In this document: positions 37,268 to 48,749 of the stretch, piece after piece
Numbering within the stretch: position 1 is the first letter of the stretch
How the letters are laid out: every line of letters starts with the position of its first letter
Origin: Thioalkalivibrio sp. ALJ12
GTDB lineage: Bacteria; Pseudomonadota; Gammaproteobacteria; Ectothiorhodospirales; Ectothiorhodospiraceae
DNA: 64,000 nucleotides
NCBI RefSeq assembly: GCF_000378305.1
Contig: NZ_KB899539.1
Location: 467,854 to 531,853 of the forward strand
Direction: 5' to 3'
Notes under the pieces: model-generated
What the model was told of the DNA's origin: nothing
Database searches by the model: none
Seen by the model: only the letters and a program-made list of their open reading frames with translations
Made by a program: the position numbers and the translations under genes

Positions 37268-38590
37268 TCACACTCCCTCCGCTACCGCTGAGTCCGGGAG
37301 TGACTCTCTCAAGGCCGCAGCAGCCAGCTTCGGTGCCTGTTCAAGGACCGCAGCCACCGTGTGAAACGAGCCGAATACGACGCAACGACCCTGTGAACCT
37401 GCCGATTCGGCGGCCTGTTTCAAGGCCTGCTGGATATCGCCAGCCGGACGGACCCCGGACTGACCCACCTGTTCCAGCTCCCCGGCCAGATCGGAGGCAG
37501 GAAGGGCCCGAGGGAGATCGAGCGGTACCGGAATCCAGATATCGATTAGCCCGTCCAGGTCGCGCCACATGGCACTGCGATCCTTGTCGGCCATCACCGC
37601 CACCAGCGCAACGGTCGGGCCTGCCGACGGGTTCTCGCGCAGCCAGCGGGCGAGCTCGGCGACGGCCTGGGCGTTGTGCGCCACATCCAGCAGCCAATCG
37701 GGCGGGCCATTCAGGCGCTGCAGACGGCCCGGCGGGCGCACCTTCAGAGCCCGCTCCATTGTGGCCGCACTCAGCCCGGCGTCCATGCCAAGCGACTCGA
37801 CCACCGCCAGCGCGGTGGCGGTATTTGCCAGCGCCGCACCACTCAGCCCACGCGCCAGCGGGACATTCCACTCGACCTGGGCCCCATTCCAGCGCCAGAC
37901 GAGCCGCTCCTGTTCAACCAGCAGGTCGAAATCGCGGCCCAGGCGGACGGTACGACACGCAAGCGCCTGGGCATGGTCCAGCACACTCTGGGGAGGCGAC
38001 AACTCGCCGAGCACCACGGGGCGCCCCGCACGCATGATGCCGGCCTTCTCGTGCCCGATCACCTCGCGCGAATCACCGAGCCAGGCCTGGTGGTCGAGAT
38101 CGACGGCGGTAACCGCCGCCACATCCGCATCCCAGATGTTCACAGCATCCAGCCGTCCACCAAGCCCGACCTCCAGCACCTGCACGTCGACCCGAGCCTC
38201 ACGGAAGAGCCAGGCCGCAGCCAGGGCTGCAAACTCGAAATAGGTCAGCGAATCGTGACCACGAGCCTGGTCAATCGCCTCGAATGCCCGGCACAGGTCT
38301 GAGTCCGAAGCCGGGCGGCCGTTCAATCGGATGCGTTCGTTGTACTGGAGCAAATGAGGAGAGGTGAAAAGCCCGACATTCAGGCCCTGGGCCTGCAACA
38401 GCGCTGCCGTGCGCGTGGTGACCGTGCCCTTGCCGTTGGTCCCCGCGACAATGACCGTACGGGGCGTCCCCGGACCACGCAGCCCCAGCCGATCGGCGAC
38501 CAGGGCGATGCGCTCCAGGGTGAGGTCCATCCCCACCGGGTGCAATCGCTCCTGGAAGGCCAGCCATTCAGCCAGTGTGGCGTAGCGCAC
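37268..38590 (-). CDS. folC: Bifunctional folylpolyglutamate / dihydrofolate synthase
   Basis: FolC joins dihydropteroate to glutamate and extends the polyglutamate tail of folates. The 440-residue protein carries the Mur-ligase P-loop 'VIVAGTNGKGTVTT', 'GLFTSPHLLQYNERIRLNG', 'EVGLGGRLDAVN' and 'DVAHNAQAV'. It starts with GTG at 38590. It follows accD by 8 bases in the same direction. Confidence 0.96.
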   Translation of the reverse strand: MRYATLAEWLAFQERLHPVGMDLTLERIALVADRLGLRGPGTPRTVIVAGTNGKGTVTTRTAALLQAQGLNVGLFTSPHLLQYNERIRLNGRPASDSDLCRAFEAIDQARGHDSLTYFEFAALAAAWLFREARVDVQVLEVGLGGRLDAVNIWDADVAAVTAVDLDHQAWLGDSREVIGHEKAGIMRAGRPVVLGELSPPQSVLDHAQALACRTVRLGRDFDLLVEQERLVWRWNGAQVEWNVPLARGLSGAALANTATALAVVESLGMDAGLSAATMERALKVRPPGRLQRLNGPPDWLLDVAHNAQAVAELARWLRENPSAGPTVALVAVMADKDRSAMWRDLDGLIDIWIPVPLDLPRALPASDLAGELEQVGQSGVRPAGDIQQALKQAAESAGSQGRCVVFGSFHTVAAVLEQAPKLAAAALRESLPDSAVAEGV

Positions 38591-38598
38591 GGATGGAA

Positions 38599-39555
38599 TC
38601 AGGTAGAGCGCGGGGCATCCGTCGATTCGCCGGTGTCCTCCGCACGAATCACTTCCACCTCCGGCTCTTCTTCCTCGACCGGAGGCGCCTCGGGGGCCGG
38701 GGCCGGCCCGTGCGTCAGCATGCCGAGCACAGAGGCCAGACGACGGCGCATCTCGCCGCGTTCAATGATCATGTCGACCGCACCGTGCTCGAGCAGGAAC
38801 TCGGACCGCTGAAAGCCCTCCGGCAACGTCTCGCGGACGGTCTGCTGGATCACGCGCGGACCGGCAAAACCGATCAGGGCGTTGGGTTCGGCGACGTTGA
38901 TATCGCCGAGCATCGCAAGGCTCGCGGAGACGCCGCCCATGGTGGGGTCGGTCATCACCGAGACGAACGGGATACGTTCCTCGCGCATCCGCGCCAGCAC
39001 CGCGCTGGTCTTGGACATCTGCAGCAGCGAGAACAAGGCCTCCTGCATCCGCGCCCCGCCAGACGCACTGAAGCAGACCAGCGGAATGCGCTGCTCCAGA
39101 GAACGGTTGGCACCGCGGACAAAGCGCTCGCCCACCGCAGAACCCATGGACCCGCCCATGAAGCGGAAATCAAAAGCGGAGGCCACCAGCGGGCGCCCCA
39201 TCAGCTGGCCCTGCATGACGACCAGCGCGTCGCGTTCGCCGGTCGACTTCTGCGCGGCGACCAGACGGTCCTTGTATTTCTTGGAATCGCGGAACTTCAG
39301 GACGTCGGAAGATTCGATCTGAGCGGCGATTTCCTCGCGCCCCTCCTGATCGAGGAAGGTCTCCAGACGACGCCGCGCGCTCATGCGCCGGTGATGCCCG
39401 CATTTCGGGCAGACATCGAGATTGCGTTCCACCTCGGGGCGGTACAGCGTGGCGTCGCAGCCCTCGCAGCGCACCCACAGCCCCTCGGGCACGCCCCGCT
39501 TGCTGCTGTTGTCGGTACGGATGCGCGAAGGCATCAGTTTTTCAAACCAGCTCAT
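38599..39555 (-). CDS. accD: Acetyl-CoA carboxylase carboxyltransferase subunit beta
   Basis: AccD with AccA transfers the carboxyl group from biotin to acetyl-CoA in fatty acid synthesis. The 318-residue protein has the N-terminal zinc ribbon with Cys30, Cys33, Cys49 and Cys52, then the crotonase-fold core ('[19 protein letters not shown]', '[17 protein letters not shown]'). The last 40 residues are acidic and Pro-rich, a variable tail. It lies between trpA and folC. Confidence 0.97.
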   Translation of the reverse strand: MSWFEKLMPSRIRTDNSSKRGVPEGLWVRCEGCDATLYRPEVERNLDVCPKCGHHRRMSARRRLETFLDQEGREEIAAQIESSDVLKFRDSKKYKDRLVAAQKSTGERDALVVMQGQLMGRPLVASAFDFRFMGGSMGSAVGERFVRGANRSLEQRIPLVCFSASGGARMQEALFSLLQMSKTSAVLARMREERIPFVSVMTDPTMGGVSASLAMLGDINVAEPNALIGFAGPRVIQQTVRETLPEGFQRSEFLLEHGAVDMIIERGEMRRRLASVLGMLTHGPAPAPEAPPVEEEEPEVEVIRAEDTGESTDAPRST

Positions 39556-39590
39556 CCTGAATCCCTTAGTCCTGCGAGCGCCGCATTCTA

Positions 39591-40424
39591 CTACACCGAC
39601 GCCTCGACGCCGGACGCGCGCACGCGGTCCATCTCCACGCGCATCCCCGCGACGACCTCGGACGCGGCATGAGCGAAACCGACCGGGTCACCGTCAAATT
39701 CCTCGGCGAGACGCACGATCGCGCTGCCCACGACCACGGCATCGGCCACGCGCGCGACCTGCCCGGCCGTCTCGGCGTCGCGAATTCCAAAACCCACACC
39801 CAGCGGGAGATTCGTATGCTGGCGAATGGCCTCAAGGCGCTCGGCCAGCGCGGAGGTATCCAGCGTCTGCGAACCAGTCACGCCCTTGAGCGACACGTAG
39901 TAGATGAACCCCCGCCCCGCGCGCGATACATGGGCAATGCGTTCGTCCGAGGTCGTGGGCGCCACCAGGAAAATCGGCGCGATCTGCGCGTTTTCCAGCA
40001 GCCCCGCGACGTCGTCGCATTCCTCGGGCGGCAGGTCCACCGTCAGCAGGCCGTCCAGCCCCGCCTCACGGGCCTTTTCGGCAAAAGTCTCGTAACCCAT
40101 CCGCTCGACCGGGTTCAGATAGCCCATCAGCACCACCGGCGTCTCGGGATCGGTCTTGCGAAACTCGGCGACCATGCCCAGCACATCCCGCAGGCTCGTG
40201 CCGTAGCGCAGCGCCCGCTCGCAGGCCTTCTGGATCACCGGCCCATCCGCCATCGGATCGGAGAACGGAACCCCCAACTCGATCAGGTCCGCACCGGCCT
40301 TCACCAGCGCATGCATCAGCGGCACGGTGGCGGCCGGCTCCGGGTCTCCCGCGGTCACATAGGGCACCAGCGCAGCGCGGTTCTCCGACCGCAGCTTGGC
40401 AAAACGTTGCTCGATGCGAGTCAT
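39591..40424 (-). CDS. trpA: Tryptophan synthase alpha subunit
   Basis: TrpA splits indole-3-glycerol phosphate to indole, which passes to TrpB. The 277-residue protein shows '[19 protein letters not shown]', the catalytic Glu in '[20 protein letters not shown]', '[14 protein letters not shown]' and the phosphate loop '[14 protein letters not shown]'. Its ATG overlaps the trpB stop by 4 bases. Confidence 0.97.
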   Translation of the reverse strand: MTRIEQRFAKLRSENRAALVPYVTAGDPEPAATVPLMHALVKAGADLIELGVPFSDPMADGPVIQKACERALRYGTSLRDVLGMVAEFRKTDPETPVVLMGYLNPVERMGYETFAEKAREAGLDGLLTVDLPPEECDDVAGLLENAQIAPIFLVAPTTSDERIAHVSRAGRGFIYYVSLKGVTGSQTLDTSALAERLEAIRQHTNLPLGVGFGIRDAETAGQVARVADAVVVGSAIVRLAEEFDGDPVGFAHAASEVVAGMRVEMDRVRASGVEASV

Positions 40425-41629
40425 AGCGTGATTCCTTCGCGTTCCGCCACGGTGTTGAGGTCCTTGTCACCCCGGCCCGACAGGTTGACGATGATGCTCT
40501 GGTCCGGGCGCATGGTCGGGGCGAGCTCCAGGACATGCGCGATGGCGTGGGAGGTCTCGAGTGCCGGGATGATGCCCTCGGTACGGGTGAGCCGATGAAA
40601 GCCCTCCAGCGCCTGGTCGTCGGTCACGGCGACATAGCGCGCACGGCCCGTATCCTTCAGCCAGGCGTGCTCAGGTCCGACGCCCGGATAATCGAGCCCG
40701 GCGGAGACCGAGTGCGTCCCGACGATCTGCCCATGCTCGTCCTCCATCAGGTAGGTGCGGTTGCCATGCAGCACGCCCGGCTGCCCCGCACAGAGCGGAG
40801 CCGAATGCCGGCCGGACTCGATGCCCGCGCCCGCGGCCTCGACGCCGATCATTTCCACGGACTCGTCATCCAGAAACGGATGGAACAGGCCGATGGCGTT
40901 GGAGCCCCCACCTACGCAGGCCACCAGGGCATCCGGCAGCTTGCCGGTCATCTCCAGGTGCTGCTCCCGCGCCTCACGGCCAATCACGGCCTGAAAGTCC
41001 CGCACCATGGCCGGATACGGATGCGGACCCGCGACGGTACCGATGATGTAGAAGGTGTCGTCGACATTGGTGACCCAGTCGCGCATCGCCTCGTTCAAGG
41101 CGTCCTTCAGCGTGCGCGTGCCCGATTTCACCGCGACTACCTCGGCCCCTAACAGACGCATACGGAAAACGTTCGGAGTCTGGCGGCGCGTGTCCTCCTC
41201 GCCCATATAGATCACGCATTCCAGCCCCAGGCGCGCGGCCACGGTCGCGGTGGCCACGCCATGCTGGCCGGCACCGGTCTCCGCGATGATGCGGGTTTTG
41301 CCCAGGCGCTTGGCCAGCAGGGCCTGACCGATGGTGTTGTTCACCTTGTGCGCGCCGGTGTGGTTCAGGTCTTCGCGCTTGAAGTACACCTGCGCCCCGC
41401 CCAGCTCCTTCGACAGGCGCTCGGCGTGGTAAAGCGGATTGGGCCGCCCGACGAACTGCTTCAGATCATGGTCCAGCTCTGCCATGAAATCGGCATCGCC
41501 CATGTACTGCTCGTACGCCTTTTGCAGCTCGTCCAGCGCACCCATCAGCGTCTCGGACACAAAGCGCCCGCCATAGGGCCCGAAATGCCCGCGGGCATCC
41601 GGGAACGCCGCCCAGTCGATCTTGCTCAT
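40421..41629 (-). CDS. trpB: Tryptophan synthase beta subunit
   Basis: TrpB condenses indole with serine using PLP. The 402-residue protein (ATG at 41629, [11 protein letters not shown]) has the PLP lysine motif '[17 protein letters not shown]', '[12 protein letters not shown]' and the phosphate-binding '[12 protein letters not shown]'. Its start overlaps the trpF stop by 4 bases and its stop overlaps the trpA start by 4, so trpF-trpB-trpA are coupled. Confidence 0.97.
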   Translation of the reverse strand: MSKIDWAAFPDARGHFGPYGGRFVSETLMGALDELQKAYEQYMGDADFMAELDHDLKQFVGRPNPLYHAERLSKELGGAQVYFKREDLNHTGAHKVNNTIGQALLAKRLGKTRIIAETGAGQHGVATATVAARLGLECVIYMGEEDTRRQTPNVFRMRLLGAEVVAVKSGTRTLKDALNEAMRDWVTNVDDTFYIIGTVAGPHPYPAMVRDFQAVIGREAREQHLEMTGKLPDALVACVGGGSNAIGLFHPFLDDESVEMIGVEAAGAGIESGRHSAPLCAGQPGVLHGNRTYLMEDEHGQIVGTHSVSAGLDYPGVGPEHAWLKDTGRARYVAVTDDQALEGFHRLTRTEGIIPALETSHAIAHVLELAPTMRPDQSIIVNLSGRGDKDLNTVAEREGITL

Positions 41630-42255
41630 TCGTTCACCTCGCATTGGCGCACGGCCTTCACAAAGGCCTCCATGCGCCGTGCATCCTTGATTCCCGGGCC
41701 ACTCTCGACCCCGGAGCTTACGTCGACCCCGTACGGGCGCAGGTGTTCCAGCGCCTCGCGTACCGAATCCTCGTCCAGCCCCCCGGCCAGCAGCCAGGGC
41801 CGGTCCAGCCCATCGGGCACCGTGTCCCAGTCGAACCGGTGGCCGGAACCGCCACTACGTCCGGCTCCATGGCTGTCCAGCAGAAAGCCCTGCGCCTGGG
41901 GGTGGGCGTCCATCACCGGCCGCGGATCACCCGTCTCGTTCATCGACACCGCTTTGAGATAGGGGTACCCGAAACGCGCACATTCCGTTGCCGATTCATG
42001 ACCGTGGAACTGCAGGCAGTCCAGGCGCACCCCGGAAAGGATCTCCTCGACGCGCGCCGGCTCCGGATCCACGAACAGCCCCACCGTCGTCACGAAGGGC
42101 GGCAGCGCCGCAGCGATCTCCGCCGCCTGGTCGGGCTCGACATAACGGCGGCTGGGCGGATGGAACACCAGGCCAATCGCGTCGGCCCCGGCACGCGCCG
42201 CGGCCACCGCCTGCTCCGGCGTCGTGATCCCGCAAATCTTTACCCGATAGCGCAT
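41626..42255 (-). CDS. trpF: Phosphoribosylanthranilate isomerase
   Basis: TrpF carries out the Amadori rearrangement of phosphoribosylanthranilate. The 209-residue TIM barrel begins '[20 protein letters not shown]', with the catalytic Cys in 'KICGIT' and Asp in the 'FLLDSHG' region. The phosphate site '[15 protein letters not shown]' and '[16 protein letters not shown]' follow. It is downstream of truA and upstream of trpB. Confidence 0.96.
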   Translation of the reverse strand: MRYRVKICGITTPEQAVAAARAGADAIGLVFHPPSRRYVEPDQAAEIAAALPPFVTTVGLFVDPEPARVEEILSGVRLDCLQFHGHESATECARFGYPYLKAVSMNETGDPRPVMDAHPQAQGFLLDSHGAGRSGGSGHRFDWDTVPDGLDRPWLLAGGLDEDSVREALEHLRPYGVDVSSGVESGPGIKDARRMEAFVKAVRQCEVNE

Positions 42256-42324
42256 CCCGCTCCGGCCTCATTCATCAAGCGCCAAAGCCTACCAGAACCG
42301 CGGCCCGCGACCCCTTTCCCGCAA

Positions 42325-43182
42325 TCAGATCGCCCCATTGCCGGGGATCCCTTCCAGCATCGGCCCCTCGGCACTGGGGAGAGCGAACTCGGGCGGATAG
42401 TCGACGTGCACGAAATAAAGCCCCCCGGCCGGCGCCGTGATCCCCGAGACGCGCCGGTCGCGGGCCGCAAGAATCCGTGCAGCCCAGCCCGGCTCTTCGC
42501 GCCCGTCGCCGATCGCCAGAAGAACCCCGGCGATGTTGCGTACCATGTGATGCAGGAAGGCATTGGCATGGATATCCAGAATCACATACGAACCCCGCCG
42601 CTGGACCGCAATCAAGTGCACCTCCCGGATCGGCGACTTGGCCTGGCACCCGGCGGCGCGCAAGCTGGAAAAGTCGTGTTCGCCCACGAAGACCTGCGCC
42701 GCGTCGTGCATCCGCGCGGCATCCAGCGGACGGCGCCACCAGGCCACCCGCCCCGCTTCCAGTGCAGGCCGCACCGCTCGATTCGCGATCACATAGCGAT
42801 AGCGGCGACCGAATGCCTTGAAACGCGCATGAAAGTCTTCAGCGACCGGCTCGGCCCAGCGCAGGGCAATCCCGTCCGGTAGGCGACTGTTTACACCCAG
42901 CACCCAGGAATGCCGCTCCCGCACCGCCGAAGTGTCAAAGTGCGCCACTTGAGCGGTCGCATGCACACCCGCGTCCGTGCGCCCCGCGCAGCTGAGCTCG
43001 ATCCCGTGATTCGCCACGAAACTCAGCGCCGCTTCCAGATGCCCCTGCACGCTGGGGCCGTCTTTCTGGCGTTGCCAGCCCAGCAGCCCACGCCCGTCGT
43101 ACTCGACCCCCAACGCCCAGCGCTGACAAACCGTTCCAGGCACCCGGTCTGCATCACGCATTGTCGAAGTCGCATTTGTCAT
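42325..43182 (-). CDS. truA: tRNA pseudouridine(38-40) synthase
   Basis: TruA makes pseudouridine at positions 38-40 of many tRNAs. From the ATG at 43182 it has 285 residues. Motifs are 'LGVEYDGRGLLGWQRQKDG', the catalytic Asp in 'CAGRTDAGVHATAQV', and 'FLHHMVRNIAGVLLAIGDG'. A second ATG at 43161 lacks a ribosome site. It starts 7 bases after the preceding membrane-protein gene ends. Confidence 0.95.
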   Translation of the reverse strand: MTNATSTMRDADRVPGTVCQRWALGVEYDGRGLLGWQRQKDGPSVQGHLEAALSFVANHGIELSCAGRTDAGVHATAQVAHFDTSAVRERHSWVLGVNSRLPDGIALRWAEPVAEDFHARFKAFGRRYRYVIANRAVRPALEAGRVAWWRRPLDAARMHDAAQVFVGEHDFSSLRAAGCQAKSPIREVHLIAVQRRGSYVILDIHANAFLHHMVRNIAGVLLAIGDGREEPGWAARILAARDRRVSGITAPAGGLYFVHVDYPPEFALPSAEGPMLEGIPGNGAI

Positions 43183-43189
43183 CACCCGA

Positions 43190-43903
43190 TCACCACCACC
43201 AGGCGATCCAGCCACCTGCAACCGCCACTGTCCACAACCACACCACGGCCCCCGCGCCCTCTTTCCGAACCTCGTCCATGTCCTGGTGGGACTCGCGAGC
43301 CCCTGGCGCTGGCACCTCCCCACTCAAGGCCCGATCCAGCCGAGCAATCAGCCAGTCGCGCGCCGCCTGCAGTCGTTCCCGCCATCCACCCCGGAGTTGC
43401 TCACGTTCGCGCTCGGTATTAACCCGATCCGACTCGAACAGCGCCAGAGCCAGAAAAAGCCGCTGCGCGAAGCGCGCGCCCCACGCGCCAAAGCAACCAC
43501 GAGGACCCGCCAACAAGGTCGACAGCGCCCAGACCAGCTCGCCGCGCGAGAAACGCTCCGTCAGCCAGACCACCAGCACCACCACCAGCGCCAACGCCCC
43601 GATCCGCCAGGCGGCCTCGCTCAGGCCGGCCAGCACCGAATCCCCGCCTGCTTCGACTGGCCATACGCCGAAGAACACCAGCAACGAGAGATAAAACCAT
43701 TTCAGTCGCCAGAGCAGGCGCCCGCATCGCCGCCAGGCGAACGGCCCGACCCATACCAACCCGACCGCGCCAACCAGCACTGCCAGCACCACGGCCGGCT
43801 TCGCGGTCGCCAGCACCACCGACACCAGCAAAACGGCCGGGAGCGCCCACAGGGACGCCGACCCGGCCGTTTCTTGTTGCCTATCGAAACCCTGCCGCAT
43901 CAT
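43190..43903 (-). CDS. Membrane protein resembling CbiQ/EcfT transmembrane subunits
   Basis: This 237-residue protein has about five hydrophobic segments (about 18-35, 38-55, 68-85, 100-118, 222-237) and a cytosolic stretch with 'ALFESDRVNTEREREQLRGGWRERLQ' (in pieces) that recalls the coupling region of CbiQ/EcfT-type transporters. No ATPase partner is nearby. It sits between fimV and truA, where other gammaproteobacteria usually have no gene, and its product is otherwise unrecognised. The family guess is weak. Confidence 0.6.
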   Translation of the reverse strand: MMRQGFDRQQETAGSASLWALPAVLLVSVVLATAKPAVVLAVLVGAVGLVWVGPFAWRRCGRLLWRLKWFYLSLLVFFGVWPVEAGGDSVLAGLSEAAWRIGALALVVVLVVWLTERFSRGELVWALSTLLAGPRGCFGAWGARFAQRLFLALALFESDRVNTEREREQLRGGWRERLQAARDWLIARLDRALSGEVPAPGARESHQDMDEVRKEGAGAVVWLWTVAVAGGWIAWWW

Positions 43904-43932
43904 CGCGACAGGATACTCTTCACAAGACAGAT

Positions 43933-43952
43933 GGACGGCTCAGGAGCCGTCC
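43933..43952. other. Hairpin spanning the fimV stop codon
   Basis: GGACGGCT-CAGG-AGCCGTCC is a perfect 8-bp stem with a 4-base loop that contains the fimV stop codon. No T run follows on the minus strand, so it is not a standard terminator; it may slow transcription or protect the mRNA end. Confidence 0.4.
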
Positions 43953-46387
43953 AATTGCTGACGAATCGCCTCCGCCTGGGCCTTCTGGTCGTCCGACCCG
44001 GTGGCCACAATCTCGTCGATCAGTTCACGCGCGCCCTCGTCATCGCCCATGTCCGCATAGGCCTGCGCCAGGCTCAACCGTGTCTCATTGTCTTCGTCCG
44101 CCCCGATGGGCGCAGAGGCATCGCCCTCCAGCGGCAAGTCCCCTTCCTGGCCGGCAGCCGGCAAATCGTCGGCTCCCAAATCCAATGCCGGGATGTCACT
44201 CCCAGCCGCGTCGCCCCGGGTCTCTTCATCCAGGTTCGGCAGATCGCTGTCGTCGATATCGAATGACAAGTCGTTCAGGTCGTCGCTCCGCGCTTCGTCC
44301 GTTTCCGAAGACGTCTTCTCCGCAGGCGTCGAAGCCCCTTCATCGAAGGTCTCGTCGAAATCAAAGGCCAGCCCGGAATCGGTCTCTTCTTGTGGCTCGG
44401 CGGTGTCCCCGAGATCTTCGGTTTCGGATTCCACATCCGGGAGATCCAGGCCGGAGAAGTCGATTTCGTTCGGCGCTTCGCCGTCACCCGCCGCCTGCGG
44501 CTCCACCGCAGCACCCAGACCTTCGACACCCGCCGGAGCGCCCGCAGGTCCAGCGCTGTCATCATCGGCGCCACCGATACGCGATTCCAGTTCCGCCAGA
44601 TGATTGCGGGTTTCAACATCGTCCGCCGGCAGGCGTTCGCGCAGGGCGGATGCCGCCTCGCGGGCGCCCTCTTCGTCGCCCAGCGCCACGCGCGCCTCGA
44701 CCAGCTTCAGACGATACTGGGAATTATCCGGATCGCGCTCGATGGCCTGGGTCAGCGTCTCTTCGGCCTGATCATTCATCCCGTAGGCCAGGCAGACATC
44801 CACTTCCGCCAGCACGTCGTCCACCGAAGCGTCGCCACTGGAGCTCACCACGACAGGCTCACTCACCGACTCCTCCGGCTCGTCCGACTGCTCGCGATCA
44901 TCGTCCTTGCCCGCGACCGCTCCGGCCGCCAGGCCCGCTGCGGCCCCTCCGGCTACGGCTGCACCGGCGCCGCTCGATCCCGCGCCCGCACCATCGATCT
45001 CACGCGCTTCGTAGCCGACGGGATCCGCGGCCGCGGCCCGCACACCGCTGTTGTCCGCCCGCGCCGGCATGCCGGCGGCACGCTCTTCAACCACCACCTC
45101 GCGCCGACCACCGCGCGCAAAGGCCAACAGCACCAGCAGCAGCAGGATCACCAGTGCAATCGCCATCATCAGCAGCAGCGGATCGTTCATGATCCGCTCG
45201 TGCAGCGGCGCATTGCGTTCGGCATCGGCCCGATCGAGCCGTGCCATCAGTTCATTGCGTTCCGCCCGCAGCTGGCTCAGCTGCTCCTCCAGCTCGGCCA
45301 TATTCTCGCTCGAAAGCTCCGCAAGACGGCCTCGCTCACCCAGTTCCTCGCGCAGTTCTGTAATCTGATCGCGCATCCCCTCCATCTCGGCGCGCTGGGA
45401 CAGCATGGCTTCCTGGAGCAGATCGGGGGACTCGGCCGCGGCAGCCGCGCCTTCATCCGTCTCCGGCAGGAGTTCTGTCACAATCTCCAGGCGGTCGTCA
45501 GCCGCGGCCGCTTCATCGTCCTCGTCCGTAGCGGCCACGGCGTCATCCGCGGCGGCCTCGTCGTCCTCCGCTACCGTCTCATCCTCTTCCGGGACCGCTT
45601 CGACTTCCGTCTCGACTTCCGCTGCTTCTTCAGGCTCGGGTTCTTCGCGGGCTGCCGTCACCGTTCCGTCGCGCCAGGCCTGAACCTGCCGCTGCACTTC
45701 CTGCCGCGCCTCGGCCGCACTGCGCGACTCAAGCTCCGAACGCGACGGGACGGTCAGTTCGGCACCCGCGCGCAGGCTGTTGATGTTCTGGTCAGAAAAC
45801 GCGTCGGGGTTGGCCTCCAGGAACGCCACCATCGCCTGATCCGCCATACCGGCCAGACCCGCGCGCTCCACGATGCGATAGAGGGTATCGCCGCTACGCA
45901 CGGTATAGGCCTCGCCTTCGCGCGGCATCGGCGTGTCTTGTCGACGCGGTGCCCCCCGAGCGGTGTCACGCGGGACCGGAGCGGCCGCTCCGGAAGGCAT
46001 GGTGTCCGGCGGATCGAGCAACAGGGAGACTTCGCGCATCGAGCGCCCACCATCCCAGCGGGCCTCGAGGAGGATGCCCACATAGGGCTCGCGCACCGGC
46101 TGACGCGTGGTCAGTACCACCCGACGATCGGACCCCTCACCCTGAACCTGGATGTTCAGGTCACCAGGCACACTGCCGCGGCTCATGCCTGCGCGCCGGT
46201 ATTCGTTTTCCGAAGCCTGGCGCACCTGCAGCGAATCACTGGCTGCGGCACCCCCTCGCAGCGGAATCTCCGCCCGCAAGGTCTGGTTCAGATGGGATTG
46301 CAGGTTGACCTCACCGAAACTCACCGAATTCGATGATGCCGGTGCAACCAGCAGCAAGAGCAGTAGCCCGAGTAGTAACTTGCGCAC
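43940..46387 (-). CDS. fimV: FimV-like peptidoglycan-binding polar hub protein
   Basis: FimV localises type IV pilus and twitching/c-AMP signalling components at the cell pole. The 815-residue protein starts with a signal peptide and the FimV N-terminal domain ('SVSFGEVNLQSHLNQTLRAEIPL', in pieces). A LysM domain ('YTVRSGDTLYRIVERAG') follows, then an acidic Glu/Ala region, a coiled coil (about 325-390), one transmembrane helix ('LLLMMAIALVILLLLVLLAFA', in pieces), a TPR pair ('DPDNSQYRLKLVEARVALGD') and the FimV C-terminal domain ('RLSLAQAYADMGDDEGARELIDE'). It begins with GTG and lies between asd and truA, the normal order. Confidence 0.93.
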   Translation of the reverse strand: MRKLLLGLLLLLLVAPASSNSVSFGEVNLQSHLNQTLRAEIPLRGGAAASDSLQVRQASENEYRRAGMSRGSVPGDLNIQVQGEGSDRRVVLTTRQPVREPYVGILLEARWDGGRSMREVSLLLDPPDTMPSGAAAPVPRDTARGAPRRQDTPMPREGEAYTVRSGDTLYRIVERAGLAGMADQAMVAFLEANPDAFSDQNINSLRAGAELTVPSRSELESRSAAEARQEVQRQVQAWRDGTVTAAREEPEPEEAAEVETEVEAVPEEDETVAEDDEAAADDAVAATDEDDEAAAADDRLEIVTELLPETDEGAAAAAESPDLLQEAMLSQRAEMEGMRDQITELREELGERGRLAELSSENMAELEEQLSQLRAERNELMARLDRADAERNAPLHERIMNDPLLLMMAIALVILLLLVLLAFARGGRREVVVEERAAGMPARADNSGVRAAAADPVGYEAREIDGAGAGSSGAGAAVAGGAAAGLAAGAVAGKDDDREQSDEPEESVSEPVVVSSSGDASVDDVLAEVDVCLAYGMNDQAEETLTQAIERDPDNSQYRLKLVEARVALGDEEGAREAASALRERLPADDVETRNHLAELESRIGGADDDSAGPAGAPAGVEGLGAAVEPQAAGDGEAPNEIDFSGLDLPDVESETEDLGDTAEPQEETDSGLAFDFDETFDEGASTPAEKTSSETDEARSDDLNDLSFDIDDSDLPNLDEETRGDAAGSDIPALDLGADDLPAAGQEGDLPLEGDASAPIGADEDNETRLSLAQAYADMGDDEGARELIDEIVATGSDDQKAQAEAIRQQLDGS

Positions 46388-46505
46388 GAATCCCCCCTGA
46401 ATGTGCCGCGCGGCCTGTCATCGCCTGGGGCCATCTTCCTGGCCCCAGCGCCCCCTGGCCGCGTGTTGCCGGGTATGAATTTTCCCGGACTTTTACCGGA
46501 TTAAA

Positions 46506-47531
<1,026 letters not shown>

Positions 47532-47584
47532 CGTTCATTCCCGGTTTAAGTTCTAACTGCAAAATATTGATCCGTTGAAACATT

Positions 47585-47617
47585 CGTAGGATGCGTTGAG
47601 CGCAGCGAAACGCATCA
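47585..47617. repeat. REP-like palindrome between leuB and asd
   Basis: CGTAGGATGCGTT-GAGCGCAGCGA-AACGCATCA forms an 8-bp stem (GATGCGTT/AACGCATC). It is related to the two inverted copies at 19591-19686. It sits between the leuB stop (downstream end) and the asd start. Confidence 0.75.
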
Positions 47618-47630
47618 TTGGCTACAACGC

Positions 47631-48704
47631 CTAGCCCTCCAGCGCAGCCACCAGGGCATCACCCATCCCCTGGGTGCCCACCAGCGTCATGCCCTCACCA
47701 AAGATGTCCGGCGTGCGCAGCCCCTGATCCAGCACCCGCCCCACAGCCTGCTCGATGCGCTCGGCCAGGTCATTACGATTCAGGCTGTGGCGCAAGAGCA
47801 TCGCGACCGACAGCACGGTCGCCATCGGATTGGCCTTGCCCTGCCCCGCGATATCCGGCGCGGAGCCGTGGATCGGCTCGTACAGACCGACCCCCTCGCT
47901 GTTCAGCGAAGCCGAGGGCAGCATCCCGATGGACCCGGTCAGCATGGCCGCGGCATCGGACAGGATGTCGCCGAACATGTTGCCAGTCACCATCACGTCG
48001 AACTGCTTGGGGTCACGCACCAGCTGCATGGCCGCGTTGTCCACATACATGTGAGACAGCTCGACCTCGGGGAATTCCTTCCCGACGCGCTCGACCACCT
48101 CGCGCCACAGCTCCGAGACCTCGAGCACATTGGCCTTGTCCACCGAGCACAGGCGCTTGCCGCGCTTCATCGCGGACTCGAAACCAACCCGCGCGATGCG
48201 TTCGATCTCCGATTCGCTGTAGGCGGCGGTATTGAAGCCATAGCGCTCGCCATTGCGCTCCTCGATCCCGCGCGGCTGGCCGAAGTAAATCCCGCCGGTC
48301 AGTTCGCGCACGATCAGGATATCCAGCCCGCTGACGACCTCCGGCTTCAGCGTGGAGGCCGAGGCCAGCTGCGGATACAGGATCGCCGGCCGCAGGTTCG
48401 CGAACAGGCCCAGATCCGAACGAATACCCAGGAGTCCGCGCTCGGGGCGCAGGTCGCGTTCCAGCGATTCGTATTGCGGGCCGCCGACCGCGCCCAGCAG
48501 GATCGCGTCGGCGCGGCGCGCCGCCTCGCGGGTTGCCTCCGGATACGGGTGACCTGCCGCATCGTGCGCCGCGCCCCCGATCAGGCCCTGCTCGATCTCA
48601 AGATCCAGGCCGCCGATCTCGCCCACACGCTCCAGCACCTTCAGCGCCTCGGCCACGATCTCGGGCCCGATCCCGTCCCCGGGCAATACCAGAATTCGGC
48701 TCAC
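47631..48704 (-). CDS. leuB: 3-isopropylmalate dehydrogenase
   Basis: LeuB oxidises and decarboxylates 3-isopropylmalate in leucine synthesis. The 357-residue protein starts with GTG ('[20 protein letters not shown]'), preceded by AGGAGAGG. It shows '[20 protein letters not shown]', '[15 protein letters not shown]', and the metal/NAD segment '[20 protein letters not shown]' and '[18 protein letters not shown]'. A 462-base gap with repeats separates it from leuD. Confidence 0.97.
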   Translation of the reverse strand: MSRILVLPGDGIGPEIVAEALKVLERVGEIGGLDLEIEQGLIGGAAHDAAGHPYPEATREAARRADAILLGAVGGPQYESLERDLRPERGLLGIRSDLGLFANLRPAILYPQLASASTLKPEVVSGLDILIVRELTGGIYFGQPRGIEERNGERYGFNTAAYSESEIERIARVGFESAMKRGKRLCSVDKANVLEVSELWREVVERVGKEFPEVELSHMYVDNAAMQLVRDPKQFDVMVTGNMFGDILSDAAAMLTGSIGMLPSASLNSEGVGLYEPIHGSAPDIAGQGKANPMATVLSVAMLLRHSLNRNDLAERIEQAVGRVLDQGLRTPDIFGEGMTLVGTQGMGDALVAALEG

Positions 48705-48749
48705 AAACCTCTCCTAACCAACTGTTAGCTTTTACTTGTACGATTCCAA

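Noticed and set aside
44390-46336. Long open frame (648 codons) on the plus strand opposite fimV
   Set aside because: It mirrors the GC-rich codon pattern of fimV, is rich in Arg/His/Gly and has no recognisable domain.
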